A stretch of 64,000 nucleotides of DNA, taken from the NCBI GenBank assembly GCA_028583605.1, contig CM053332.1, positions 26,116,755-26,180,754 of the forward strand, written 5' to 3'. The notes under the pieces are model-generated. The model ran no database searches. It worked only from the letters and a program-made list of their open reading frames with translations, and had not been told where the DNA came from. Each line of letters begins with the position of its first letter. The stretch's first letter is position 1. Positions 1 to 9,590 of the stretch are shown one piece after another. Origin of the DNA: Dastarcus helophoroides (Eukaryota > Arthropoda > Insecta > Coleoptera > Bothrideridae). The translations under genes were made by a program, and so were the position numbers.

Positions 1-1712
1 CCTTTCTTTTCCTCGCCTTCCTTCCTCGTATTCTTTTCTTATTTCCTTGTCTTTCTTCTTTCCTCGCCTTTCTTCTTTTCCTCCTTGCTTGCATCATATT
101 CCTCGTCTTCCTTTCTTCTTTTCTTGTCTTTCCTTTCCTCACCTTCCTTCCTTCATTCCTCCTCTTCTTTTCTTTCTTCCTCGCCTTCCTTCCTTAATTC
201 CTCGTCTTCCTTCATTCGTTCCTCGCCTTCCTATCTTAATTCTTCGTCTTCCTTCCTTCGTTCCTCGTCTTCCTTCCTTAATTCCTCGTCTTTCTTCCTT
301 CGTTCCTCACCTTTCTTCCTTCGTTCCTCACCTTACTTCCTTTCTTCTCGCCCGGTTCCTTCGTTCCTCGCCTTCCTTCTTGTTCCTTGCTCTTTCCCTT
401 TCCTTATTTCCTCGCTTCTCTCGTTTTATCTTCTCTCGCTTCTTGCTGGTCCTCGCCTTCCTTCCTTAGTTCCTCGTCTTCCTTCCTTTATTTCTCGTCT
501 TCCTTCCTTCATTCCTCGTCTTCTTTCCTATTTCCTCCCTTTTCTTTGTCGCCTCTTCTCTTGTTTCTCGTCTTTCTTCTTCGTTCCTCCTTCCTTTTGT
601 TTTCTCTGCTTTCTTCGTCCCTCTTTTCTTCGTTTCTCCTTCGTTACTAGCCTTCCTTTCTTGGTTCTTTGTCGTCCTTTGTTCGTATCTCGCCTTACTT
701 CCTTATTTCCGCGCCTTCTTCGTTCCTCGTCTTTCTTCTTCGACTGCTTCCTTGGTCCCTCGCCTTCCTTCCTTAGTTCCTCCTCTTCCTTCCTTCGTTC
801 CTTGTCCCCTTGCTCTTTTTCCTCGCTTGCTTCCTTATTTCTCACCTTCCTTCCTTTGTTTCTCGCCTTCCTCCCTTCGTTCCTCGTCTTCCTTCCTTCG
901 TTCCTCGCCTTCCTTTCTTAGTTTTTCACCTTCCTACGTCTTCCTGCTTTCTTCGTCTTCCTTCGTTCCTCGTCTTCCTTGCATTCCTTCCTCCTTTCCT
1001 CGCTTTCATTCTTTCGTTCTTCGCCTTCCTTCCTCCCTTTCTTCTTTCCTCGCATTCTTTCCGTCGTTCCTTGTCTTCCTTCTTTTCTTCTTTGCCTGCT
1101 TCCTTCGTTCCTCGCCTTCCTTCGTTTCCCTGCCTTCCTGCCTTAGTTCCTTGTCTTCCTTTCGTCTTTTATCGCCTTTGTTCCTCGTCTTCTTTCCTTA
1201 ATTCCTCGTCTTCCTCCCTTTCTTCCTTGCCTTCCTTCATTTCTTCCTTTCTCGCCTTCCTTCCTTTCTTTCTCGCCTGCTTCCTTCCTTTCTCGCCTGC
1301 TTTCTTCGGTTCTCGCCTTCCTTCCTTCGTTCCTCGTCTTCTTTTCTTTTTCGTCTGCTTCCTTCGTTCCTTGCCTTTCTTCCTTAATTCCTCGTCTTCC
1401 TTCGTTCCTCGTTTTAGTTCCTTCCTTAGTTCCTCGCCTTCATTTCTTCATTCCCGTCTTCGTTCCTTGCCTTCCTTCTTCTCTTCCTTCCGCTCCTTCG
1501 TTCCTTCTTTTCTCGCCTTTCTACCTTCGTTCCTCGTCTGCTTTCACTCGTCGTTGCTCGCCTTCCTTAGTTCCTTGTCTTCCTTCCTTCGTTCCTCGTC
1601 TTCCTTCCTCCCTTCCTTCTTTCCTCGCCTTCCTTCGTTCCTGCTCTTCCTTCCTTTCTTGTTCTCCTGCTTCCTTCGTTCCTCACCTTTCTTCCTTCCT
1701 CGCCTTCCTTTA
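1..1712 (+). repeat. Pyrimidine-rich 17-bp minisatellite, degenerate
   Basis: The + strand is almost entirely C and T, with a variable motif close to TTCCTCGCCTTCCTTCG repeated about every 17 bp. Copies are diverged and differ in length. The block lies just upstream of the last LST2-like exon, so it is probably inside an LST2 intron in sense orientation, where the transcript would carry a very long pyrimidine tract. Long open frames on both strands (Ser/Phe/Pro/Leu-rich on +, Lys/Glu/Arg-rich on -) are by-products of the repeat. A cleaner array of the same unit occurs in CFAP58 intron 4. Confidence 0.9.
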
Positions 1713-1919
1713 TTTATTTTGGTTTAAATTCTTATCAAATAGACTGAATATTCAGGATATCTTTATTACCAGTCTTGAAGATAACCCTAAAAGTCACTAA
1801 CCAAATCGGACGTGGGTCCAACCCAGAAATCAGGAGGATTCTTAATTGTATTAACTTTTGTTGTAAATTTCCTAATGTTTAGCCGCGAGTACCAGAAGTT
1901 GCATGAACGTTTTTTCCAG
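1713..1919 (+). other. 3' end of an LST2-like intron
   Basis: This is AT-rich, non-repetitive sequence between the minisatellite and the FYVE exon. It ends in the acceptor TTTTTTCCAG at 1910-1919, and ATTAAC near 1850 is a possible branch site. No coding sequence is recognised. The ATG at 1903 lies before the acceptor and is unlikely to be a real start. Confidence 0.6.
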
Positions 1920-2592
1920 ATTGAGTGACGACCTCCTCCATCGTCTCTTCGTCTGCATAGCGGGCGTAGCGGACCAGCTTCAGACGAATTTCGCCAGCGA
2001 CCTCCGCAACATCCTCAAAGCCGTGTTCCTCATAAACACATCGGACGCCGAAGACACCCAATCCATAACCTCCACCCAAACCTCGTACACCCAATCACTA
2101 ATCGATTCCTCCATCGAATACCATCCGACCGAAAACGAAGTAATCGAAAATAACGAATTCTCCGTCGACCCGAACATCCTAGCCCAAGAAGCCCTATTCG
2201 ACACAAACGTTTACTTCCACTTAGAAGAGGAAGCCTCCGAGAACGAATACACGAATCATCCTAGACAAGACCAAAACGTCGATATCGGCGTCGGAATCCT
2301 GACCTCAGACTTGAGTAGATTAACAACGGGGGAAACCCCCGAAGACAGTAGAAGATCAGAGGAGGCGGAACTGCCCCCATATTGGATACCCGACGCGGAA
2401 GCGCCGAAATGCATGAGTTGCGGGGCTAATTTTACTGTCGTGAAACGGCGGCACCACTGTCGCAATTGCGGTAAAGTGTTCTGCGGCCGGTGCTCCGCCA
2501 ATAGTGTTCCTCTGCCAAAATTCGGACACATGAAACCCGTCAGAGTTTGCAACAAATGTTTTATATATAATTTGACACCTTTTACCATGTAA
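1920..2592 (+). CDS. LST2/ZFYVE28-type FYVE-domain protein, last coding exon (partial)
   Basis: This exon encodes the C-terminal ~223 residues of a FYVE zinc-finger protein. FYVE domains bind phosphatidylinositol 3-phosphate on endosomes; LST2 proteins are endosomal regulators of EGFR signalling (family knowledge). The exon opens with LSDDLLHRLFVCIAGVADQL, typical of the conserved N-terminal region of the LST2 family. An acidic, low-complexity linker follows, then the FYVE domain at about 2377-2577: WIPD, CMSC, KRRHHCRNCG, FCGRC and RVCNKC supply the WxxD, R(R/K)HHCR and RVC signatures and all eight zinc-binding cysteines. The ending NLTPFTM resembles ZFYVE28. The exon starts at the TTTTTTCCAG acceptor in split phase, and the stop is TAA at 2590-2592. 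The short linker between the N-terminal and FYVE parts is notable. Upstream exons lie outside the window. ZFYVE28/LST2 is preferred over SARA or MTMR FYVE proteins because of the flanking motifs. Confidence 0.87.
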
Positions 2593-3238
2593 CGGTGAGG
2601 TTCCCATAGTTCAGTACTTAAATTTGAAATGAGAATAGTCATATTTTTCCCAGTTGTACATATTTAGTGGCTTGTATTATAATTGAGATTGAATTGTAAA
2701 TTTTTCAATTACTAGATTTTATAAATGGTTTGATGTGTAAAAAATGATTGGATCGATGGGAAATTTGCCTTATAAAACTGAAAATTTCCTTATTAGTGGT
2801 TTGCAGCTGCAGCGTTTTAAACACCAATGGAAAACGAGCAAATTTGCAATAAAAATATTTTAGTCCTTTGCTTAAATTCTCAAGTGAGATTTGCGTTTTA
2901 ACAAGGGACCACGTTATCGAATATTTTTTATCTGCAAATTTCTTAAAAACGTATTTTCCTCATGAATTCTCAGTTAGTTTATTTAAAAAAAGGTCATTAT
3001 TTTAGGTTTTTAAAAGCTTTTACTGTATATTTGGGATTTTTTTTGTCCTAATTAAAAGTTTTGACGAATTTTGTCAGAAAATAACATAATTAGGCAAAAT
3101 TGTACATTTTTTAGTAAGTACAAAAATTATCACTCTAATTCCTGTGTAATAGTTTAATTTATGTACTGAATTTGTTGTGATAATATGATTTTATTTATAT
3201 ACTGATTGGTTTTGGGGATTTTTAATATCTCTAATAAA
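2593..3238 (+). promoter_or_regulatory. LST2-like 3' UTR and poly(A) signal
   Basis: AT-rich trailing sequence follows the FYVE exon stop. AATAAA hexamers occur near 2848 and at 3233-3238; the latter, followed by a T-run, is the best candidate for the end of the transcript. No other coding sequence is seen. Confidence 0.5.
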
Positions 3239-3491
3239 TATTTTTTTTAAAGTTGTCGTTTCATTGCAACTTCAGAGTAACTCATTACGGAAGTGTGTTT
3301 GTTGGTTTGTCTGGAAGCCTATTCTGGTAAATTTCATCCTCTTGATGCAGGCGAGCTAATCAAGCCACAGAACAATCTATTAGGTCAATACTTCGCTACC
3401 AAGGAAACGATACGTCAGTGCGAAGAACTCTTTTGACATACTTTATTTTTGTTTACCTTTTACAAACTTCTTATTAAACCAAACTATAAAA
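3239..3491 (+). promoter_or_regulatory. Compact intergenic region with the CFAP58 promoter and 5' UTR
   Basis: Only about 255 bp separate the LST2-like poly(A) signal from the CFAP58 start codon, so the CFAP58 promoter must lie here, in the LST2 3' end, or in an intron. No clear TATA box is visible. The sequence before the ATG (ACTATAAAA) is A-rich, as is common in insects. Confidence 0.4.
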
Positions 3492-3608
3492 ATGGAAAGT
3501 GAACTACCGGAAGATCTAGAACCAGTTGAAGAGGAACCAGTACAAGAAGAACTGGATCCTAATAATCCTGAACACGCTTTCGCAATTTTAGAACAAGACT
3601 TCAACAAG
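3492..3608 (+). CDS. CFAP58: CFAP58 exon 1 (aa 1-39)
   Basis: The exon starts with ATG in an A-rich context (AAAAATGGAA) and encodes an acidic N-terminus rich in Glu and Pro, ending HAFAILEQDFNK. This matches the opening 'ExDF' block of CFAP58 proteins. The donor is AAG|GTTCGT at 3609 in phase 0. The following intron is only 45 bp. Confidence 0.85.
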
Positions 3609-3653
3609 GTTCGTTACAATTCAACTACCTAATTCATAACCAAGCGTTCGTAG

Positions 3654-4018
3654 GTTTTAGCTGAAATAGAACAATCGCCTGAGGCGGCCCAATATTCAGA
3701 CGAATTCTCAGGTCTATTCAATGCCCTCTATCAGTATTACGAAAAAGAAAAGTTGGCAACAACTAAATCCAGCAATTTACAATTCGAGCTGGACATGACC
3801 AACCAAAGGCTCGAAAACGCTTTAAAAGTTATAGACACTGACCAAAGCATGATCGACGATTTGAAATCCCAACTGGAGAAATCCTGGCGGATGGCCGACA
3901 GCGCCCATTCCAGGGAACAAGCCGCCCAAGAGGTCATCGATAACCTCAGGAAACAGGTCGAGGCGCTAACCTACGAATTAGAGATTAAGTCGAAACTAGC
4001 CCAGGATACCGGCGAGGA
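3654..4018 (+). CDS. CFAP58: CFAP58 exon 2 (aa 40-161)
   Basis: The exon begins VLAEIEQSPEAAQYSDEF after a TTCGTAG acceptor and continues in uninterrupted heptad-rich coiled coil, including SWRMADSAHSREQAAQEV, which parallels the KxWKMVDSAYDKEQ stretch of human CFAP58. The donor GTAAGT at 4019 leaves two bases of a split codon. The open frame would otherwise run only a few bases into a stop. Confidence 0.88.
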
Positions 4019-4067
4019 GTAAGTTGACTTTTGAGTCGCTTCGTTACTCCGTTACGTTAATTTTCAG

Positions 4068-4239
4068 AGGGGGAGGCGGGAAAAAGAAAGAAGGGCTCCA
4101 AAGGGAAAAAGAGCGACTCGCAGGCGAGGTCACCCAACTGACGCAAAAGCTCCAAAACGCCCTCAGCTACCAAGAGGAGTTGGAACATAAGAACTCCGCC
4201 GCTGACCTCCGAATCAACGAACTCAGCCTTCAAGTGGAC
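4068..4239 (+). CDS. CFAP58: CFAP58 exon 3 (aa 161-218)
   Basis: The exon follows the acceptor AATTTTCAG. It completes a Glu codon, then encodes a short Gly/Lys-rich stretch and coiled coil (KERLAGEVTQLTQKLQNAL). The donor is GAC|GTAAGT at 4240 in phase 0. The GGGGKKK segment probably marks a loop between coils (inference). Confidence 0.85.
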
Positions 4240-4373
4240 GTAAGTAAGCCTTCAGTTGAAGCCGCCGCCCGCATACGCACCTAAAACCGTGCGTGTGCGT
4301 TCGGCCACTGGATTCTGAATCCGAATTCGGTAACGTAAGCAGGGTTCAATGAAAGTCTAATTGTTAAATTCAG

Positions 4374-4688
4374 GAGCAAACTCAAGATTTGGACCGTCAA
4401 AGACGAATGGAGAGCAAGCTGGTTTCCGAAATTGGCGACTTAAAAATGAGATTCGAAGAGAAGGAATCGCATATTAACGAACTCAATGATGTGGTCAACG
4501 TGCATTTGAAACAGATCAGTCGATTGGAGTTTCAGCTTAGAGAGGAGAGGGTCCACTCGGAGAAACTCTCCAGAGATTTGGAAAATTGCCAAGCTAAGCA
4601 CGCCAAATTGCATGAGGAGTTCATTGAGCAACAAAACGGAATGGAAGAGCTGAAAAAAGTGATGGCGCAAAAAGCAAAAGAACTAAAA
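4374..4688 (+). CDS. CFAP58: CFAP58 exon 4 (aa 219-323)
   Basis: The exon follows the acceptor TTAAATTCAG and encodes 105 residues of charged coiled coil from EQTQDLDRQRRMESKL to MAQKAKELK. The donor is AAA|GTGCGT at 4689 in phase 0. Reading on past the donor gives a Ser/Phe/Pro repeat peptide, which is intronic minisatellite and not protein. Confidence 0.88.
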
Positions 4689-4705
4689 GTGCGTATTCGT
4701 GATTT

Positions 4706-5114
4706 CTTCATCTTCCTTCGTTCCTCGTCTTCCTTGCTTTCCTTCCTCCTTTCCTCGCTTTCATTCTTTCGTTCTTCGCCTTCCTTCCTCCCTTTCTTCT
4801 TTCCTTGTCTTCTTTCCGTCGTTCCTTGCCTTCCTTTCTTCTTTCCTTGTCTTCTTTCCGTCGTTCCTTGCCTTCCTTTCTTTCTTCTTTGCCTGCTTCC
4901 TTCGTTCCTCGCCTTTGTTCCTCGCCTTCCTTCGTTCCTCGCCTTCCTTCGTTCCTCGCCTTCCTTCGTTCCTCGCCTTCCTTCGTTCTTCGCCTTCCTT
5001 CGTTCCTCGCCTTTCTTCGTTCCTCGCCTTCCTTCGTTCCTCGCCTTCCTTCGTTTCCCTGCATTCCTTAGTTCCTTGTCTTCCTTCCGTCTTTTCTCGC
5101 CTTCCTTCCTCATT
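4706..5114 (+). repeat. 17-bp pyrimidine minisatellite filling CFAP58 intron 4
   Basis: The unit TTCCTCGCCTTCCTTCG is repeated in tandem, nearly perfect at about 4890-5050 and more variable at the ends. It occupies about 90% of the 447-bp intron and stops about 20 bp before the acceptor TGTTACAG. It is the same family and orientation as the array at 1-1712. Confidence 0.92.
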
Positions 5115-5135
5115 TCGATTTAGTAAATGTTACAG

Positions 5136-5397
5136 ATGGCTGAAGATGCGTACACTCACGCTAGAAGCGATATGGTGAAAGCTGTTAGAGCGAAGGACGC
5201 TATGGATAAGAAAATTGCTTTTCTAGATAGCGAAAAAGCGGATTTTATACAAGAACGACAAAAATTACGTCAACATATCATGCTCTTGGAGAAGGATATT
5301 GATGACCATAAGAAGCAGACGGATTTGGATAAGAGAGCCATGGACGCCGTCATCAGAGAAAAAGAGATTTTAAACAAGAGCATGGCCAGGCAACAAG
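5136..5397 (+). CDS. CFAP58: CFAP58 exon 5 (aa 324-411)
   Basis: The exon follows the acceptor GTTACAG. It encodes MAEDAYTHARSDMVKAVRAK through the family-typical DDHKKQTDLDKRAMD and REKEILNKSM. The donor is AAG|GTAGTA at 5398, leaving one base of a split Gly codon. The matching acceptor is 13.4 kb away at 18844; the junction gives ARQQ-G-VQNDMQKL in frame, which agrees with the CFAP58 family order. Confidence 0.88.
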
Positions 5398-5469
5398 GTA
5401 GTAAACACTTCTGTTAAAGTTCCCAAAAAATTTGAATTCACAATAAAATTGAAATTTCAAGGAAAGCTG

Positions 5470-5684
5470 AAATACAAATTTTGTCCCCTGAAAACAAAAA
5501 ATATTAAAAAACACAACAACGCGTTTCGATAGCCAAGCTATCATCTTCAGAGAGATACGAAAGATCGAAATGCGTTAGAGTAACCTCTGTTGTTGTGTTT
5601 TTTAATCTTTCTTGGTTTCAGGGGACAAGATTTGTATTTCAATTTTTGAAGATAACCAAGGACCTGTCCTTTCCACCAAAAAAA
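5470..5684. mobile_element. Foldback repeat family G, copy 1 (inverted arms)
   Basis: Left arm 5470-5555 and right arm about 5560-5684 are inverted relatives. They share a TTTGTCCCCTGAAA-type block, an ACACAAC tract and the sequence TCGATAGCCAAGCTATC. The right side ends TTGAAGATAACCAAGGACC, the family end seen in other copies. The minus strand of the left arm carries a hammerhead-like core (CTGAAGA, one extra T, GATAGC/GCTATC, GAA, ACG/CGT), but its stem I partner is lost. No open reading frame is credible. Confidence 0.7.
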
Positions 5685-6111
5685 AATCCCAAAAATCAAA
5701 TCTCAAGTTTTCAAAAAGACAAATTACAAGAAAATGTATTTTGAAAAATTTCAGTTCGAAAGAAAAGTCAAAATTGGAGGCTTTATATCAAATTGGAGGT
5801 TTGTGAATCAAGTTGAATACGAATTTCGCGAAAATGTTCGAAATTTTTGGAAAACATTCAAAATTTTCAACAGAAACTCCGATTTTGGCAGGCAGAGAAT
5901 CAAGTCAAAATGTTGGAAGTTACAAATTTGGAGAAAAACTTCGAAATTTCTAGAAAACATTCCAAATTTCCAACAAAAAGTCCCACGTTAGGAGTAAACG
6001 TCTTTTAAGAATGAAGTCGAAATTTTGGATATTACGACCTAACCTAACATTACGACGCAACCTAATATTCAAAATTTGCAACAGACACTTCCATTTTGGA
6101 AGCCATAATTT

Positions 6112-6276
6112 TGGTGAAACGGACTGGTCCTTGGTTATCTCCAAAAATTGGAATACTAGTATCTCTCTGAAGAGGATAGCTTGGCTGTCGAAACGCGTTA
6201 GAGCAAGCTTTGTTGCGTTTTTTAATCTGTCTTGGATTCAAGGGACAAGATTTGTATGTCAATTCCATTTTGGAGG
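6112..6276 (+). mobile_element. Foldback repeat family G, copy 2, with hammerhead-like core
   Basis: The copy begins with the family end ACGGACTGGTCCTTGGTTAT and runs through a CTCTCTGAAGA...TCGAAACGCGTTAGAGC core to the GGGACAAGATTTGTAT block. It has the left end and the core in one orientation, so it is less symmetric than copy 1. It lies in CFAP58 intron 5. Confidence 0.7.
6163..6203 (+). ncRNA. Hammerhead-like ribozyme motif (family G, extra nucleotide)
   Basis: Order seen: CTCT (stem I), CTGAAGA at 6167-6173, one extra G at 6174, stem II GATAGC/GCTGTC with a 3-nt loop, GAA at 6190-6192, stem III ACG/CGT with no loop, T at 6199 as the residue 5' of the cleavage site, then AGAG (stem I). 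Every core position of the hammerhead consensus is present except for the one inserted base before stem II. Natural hammerheads with an extra residue there are known (a chrysanthemum viroid). Activity is unproven. Confidence 0.5.
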
Positions 6277-6279
6277 CAA

Positions 6280-9200
6280 AGTTTTAAGAATCAAACGAAA
6301 TTTCGAAAATACAAATTTTAAGTTAGGCAAGAAATTTCAAAATTTCTAACGTAACCCTAACCCAATTTTGGAAAAAAGTTGGAAATTTTAAGAAATCCCA
6401 TTTAAACTGAAAACCTAAACGATTGAAAAAATCAAAAAATGTTAAGAATTCAGAAAAATTCAAAATTTTTAATGGTCGTAAAAAAAAAGTTGAAATTTCC
6501 AGAAAAAGTCGAATTTTGAGAAATAAAATCGCAATGTCCAACGATATTTTACCCGAAATTTTAACTTGTTTATTTAAATTTTGACATAATCTTCAAATAT
6601 CGACAATAAAGTTGAATTTATTCTAAGTTTTTTGCTCGAAATTTTCCAAAATAACCTACATTTTTAAAATAAATAAAATTCTGGTCTAATTTTGGGAAAA
6701 CACTTTGAATTTTAAGAAAAAATCTTTGAATTTTAAGAAAATACTTTAAATTTTAAGAAAATAAAAATTTCGAAGAAAAACCAATTTAGGGGAAAGTCGA
6801 AATTGCTATTAACGTCGAATTTTGAGGTAGAAGTGGAAATTTCGAAAATAAAGCGAATTTTGACGTACGAGTTGAAATTTTGGGAAAGTCAAATTTAAAA
6901 TAGGCGAAATATTCAGAAAAAGGCGAAGAAACAATGACGACATATCGCAAACAAGATGATTTTTGGAGGAAAAATCCAGAAAGTGTCATTTTGAGAATAA
7001 AGTCGAAATTGGTCGAATTTGAAGAATATTTCGAGAAGGACGAAGTTATAAAAACAAATCGAAATTTGCATAGACACTAAATATATCGACTTTAAAGCCA
7101 AAAATCAAAATTACGATCAAAAGAGCAACTTTGAGAAACCTGTCGAAATTTCTAAAAAGTCAAATTCTAAAATTAGTCGAAATTTAAAAAAAAACAGGAA
7201 AAGTCCAAGATTAAGTCGAAATTTCAAAATGGACGAATTTGAAGAAAACGGCGAATATTTCGAGAAAGGCGAAGTTGGAGAAACAAATCGAAATTTTCAG
7301 AGGCACTAAATATGTCAATTTTTAAGTCAATAATCAAAATTTCGATCAAAAGAACAACTTTGAGAAACCTGTCGAAATTTCTAAAAAGTCAAATTATAAA
7401 ACAGGTCGAAATTTACAAAAAAAAAGCCAGGAAAAGTCCAGAAAGTGTACTTTTGAGGATAAAGTCGAAATTTCGAAAAGGACGAATTTGAAGAAAACGG
7501 CGAATATATCGAAAAAAACAAAATTGGAGAAACAAATCGAAATTTGCAGACACTAAATATATCGACCTTTAAAGTCAAAAATCAAAATTTCGATCAAAAG
7601 AGCAACTTTGAGAAACCTGTCGAACTTTCTACAAAGTCAAATTCTAAAAATAGTCGAAATTTAAAAAAAAAAAAACAGGAAAAATCCAGAAAGTGTACTT
7701 TTGAGGATAAAGTCGAAATTTCGAAAAGGACGAATTTGAAGAAAACGGCGATTATTTCCAGAAAGACGAAGTTTGAGAAACAAATCGAAATTTGCAAAGA
7801 CACTAAATATATCGACTCTTTAAGTCAAAAATCAAAATTTCGACCAAAAGAGCAACTTTGAGAAACCTGTCGAAATTTCTAAAAAGTCAAATTCTAAAAA
7901 TAGTCGACACTTAAAAAAACATCCACAATGTTAACAAAAAAAGCGATATTTCGTGAAAAAAAGGTCGAAATGTCGAGTAAAATATCGAAATGTTGAGCAA
8001 GAGATTGAAATTTTGAGAAAAAGATCCAAATATCGAGAAGATCGACATTTCGAAGAAAAAATTCGAAATCGACAATTTTAAAAATAGAGTGGAATAAAAT
8101 TAAAATTTTGAAAAAGATGACGAGGTTTAATAAAAGTCAAAATTCCCCAAAAAAGCCGAATTTTCAGGGAAAAAATTGAAATTTCGACAAAAGAGGAAAT
8201 TTCGCAGATAAAATTAATTTTTAATTTTAAAAAAAGTCGAAATTTTAAAAATTAAAAATTTTTAAAACCCAAATTTTCACAATTTCAAAATTATTTAAAT
8301 AAGTCACATTTGAAAAAAAGTCGAAATTTTCAAAAATTCAAAATTTTTTAAATAAGTCACATTTCGAAAAAGCGTGGAAATTTTCAAATCACAATTTTGA
8401 AAAGTCTAAATATTTGAAAGAAGTCGATTTTCGGTGAAAAGGTCGAATTTTTAATGAAAACAATTAAAAAAGTTTGTCAGTAAAAAAATTGCCAAAGTCA
8501 AAATTTTGAGAAAAAGTTGAAATTTAGTGAAGAAATCGAAATTTTGAAATCACTTGGAAACTTTCAAATCTCAATTTTGAAACATCTACATAATCAAAAA
8601 AGTTGATTTTCTTTGAAAAAGTTGAATTTTCAAAAAAAAATCAAATTTGAAATTTTGGAAAAAAATGGAAATTTTGAAAAACATCGAAACAAATCATAAA
8701 AAAGTCGATTTTCTTTGACGAAGTCGAATTTTAACCAAAAAAATTCGAAATTTTGACAGTCAAAATTTTGAGAGTCGACATTTTCAGAGTCGAAATTTTG
8801 AGAGTCGAAAATTTTGGAAAAACGTCGCAATTTTCAAATCCGAATTTGGAATAGCCTAAATCCGATTTTGGAAAAGTCCAAACAATCAAAGAAAAAGTCT
8901 ATTTTATGCCAAAAAGTCGAATGATCAGTAAAAAAATTGCGAAAAAGTCAAAAGTTTGAGAAAAGGTCGAAATTTTACGAAAAAAATCGAAATTTTGAAA
9001 AAACTTTTAAATCACAATTTTGAAAAGTGTGCATATTCAAAAAAGTTGATTTTCTTTGAAAAAGTCGAATCTTCTTCGAAAAAGTCGAATCTTCTTTGAA
9101 AAAGTCGAATCTTCTTTGAAAAAGTCGAATTTTCCAAAAAAAAAATTACCAAATTCGAAATTTTGGGAAAAAATCGAAATTTTGAAAAACATCGAAACAA

Positions 9201-9590
9201 ATCAAGAAAAAGTCGCTTTTCATTGACGAAGTCGAAATTACGATAAAAAGATTCGAAATTTTGGAAAAACGTCGCAACTTTCAAATCCGAATTCAGAATA
9301 GTCTAAATCCGAATTTAGAAAAGTCTAAATATTGAAAAAGCAAATCGATTTTATTTTAAAAAGTCGAATTATCAGTTAAAAAATTGCCAACGTCAAAAGT
9401 TTGAGGAAAAGTTGAAATTTTGGGAAAAAATCGAAATTTTGAAATAATTTCGAAACTTTCAAATTACAATTTTGAAAAGTGTAAATATTCAAAAAAAAGT
9501 CGATGTTCTTTGAAATCACCGAATTTTTATTAAAAAACGTTATCAAAATCGAAATTTTCATTGAAATTCTGGTAGAAACCGTAAAATCAT
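6280..9590 (+). repeat. A-rich degenerate array of GTCGAAATTT-type repeats, CFAP58 intron 5
   Basis: The + strand is A-rich with recurring GTCGAAATTT/AAAAAGTCGAA words. Longer units are visible: a roughly 250-bp unit (CACTAAATATATCGAC ... GAGCAACTTTGAGAAACCTG) occurs about four times at 7070-7910, and a roughly 400-bp unit is repeated at 8480-9480. Short open frames here are repeat artefacts. No gene is seen. Confidence 0.8.

Noticed and set aside
47..1727. Long Ser/Phe/Pro/Leu-rich and Lys/Glu-rich open frames on both strands
   Set aside because: They are translations of the 17-bp pyrimidine minisatellite. The absence of stops follows from base composition, and no start context or domain is present.
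1903..1919. ATG at 1903 as start of the FYVE protein
   Set aside because: It lies upstream of a strong TTTTTTCCAG acceptor, and the sequence after the acceptor begins mid-domain of the LST2 family, so this is an internal exon boundary.
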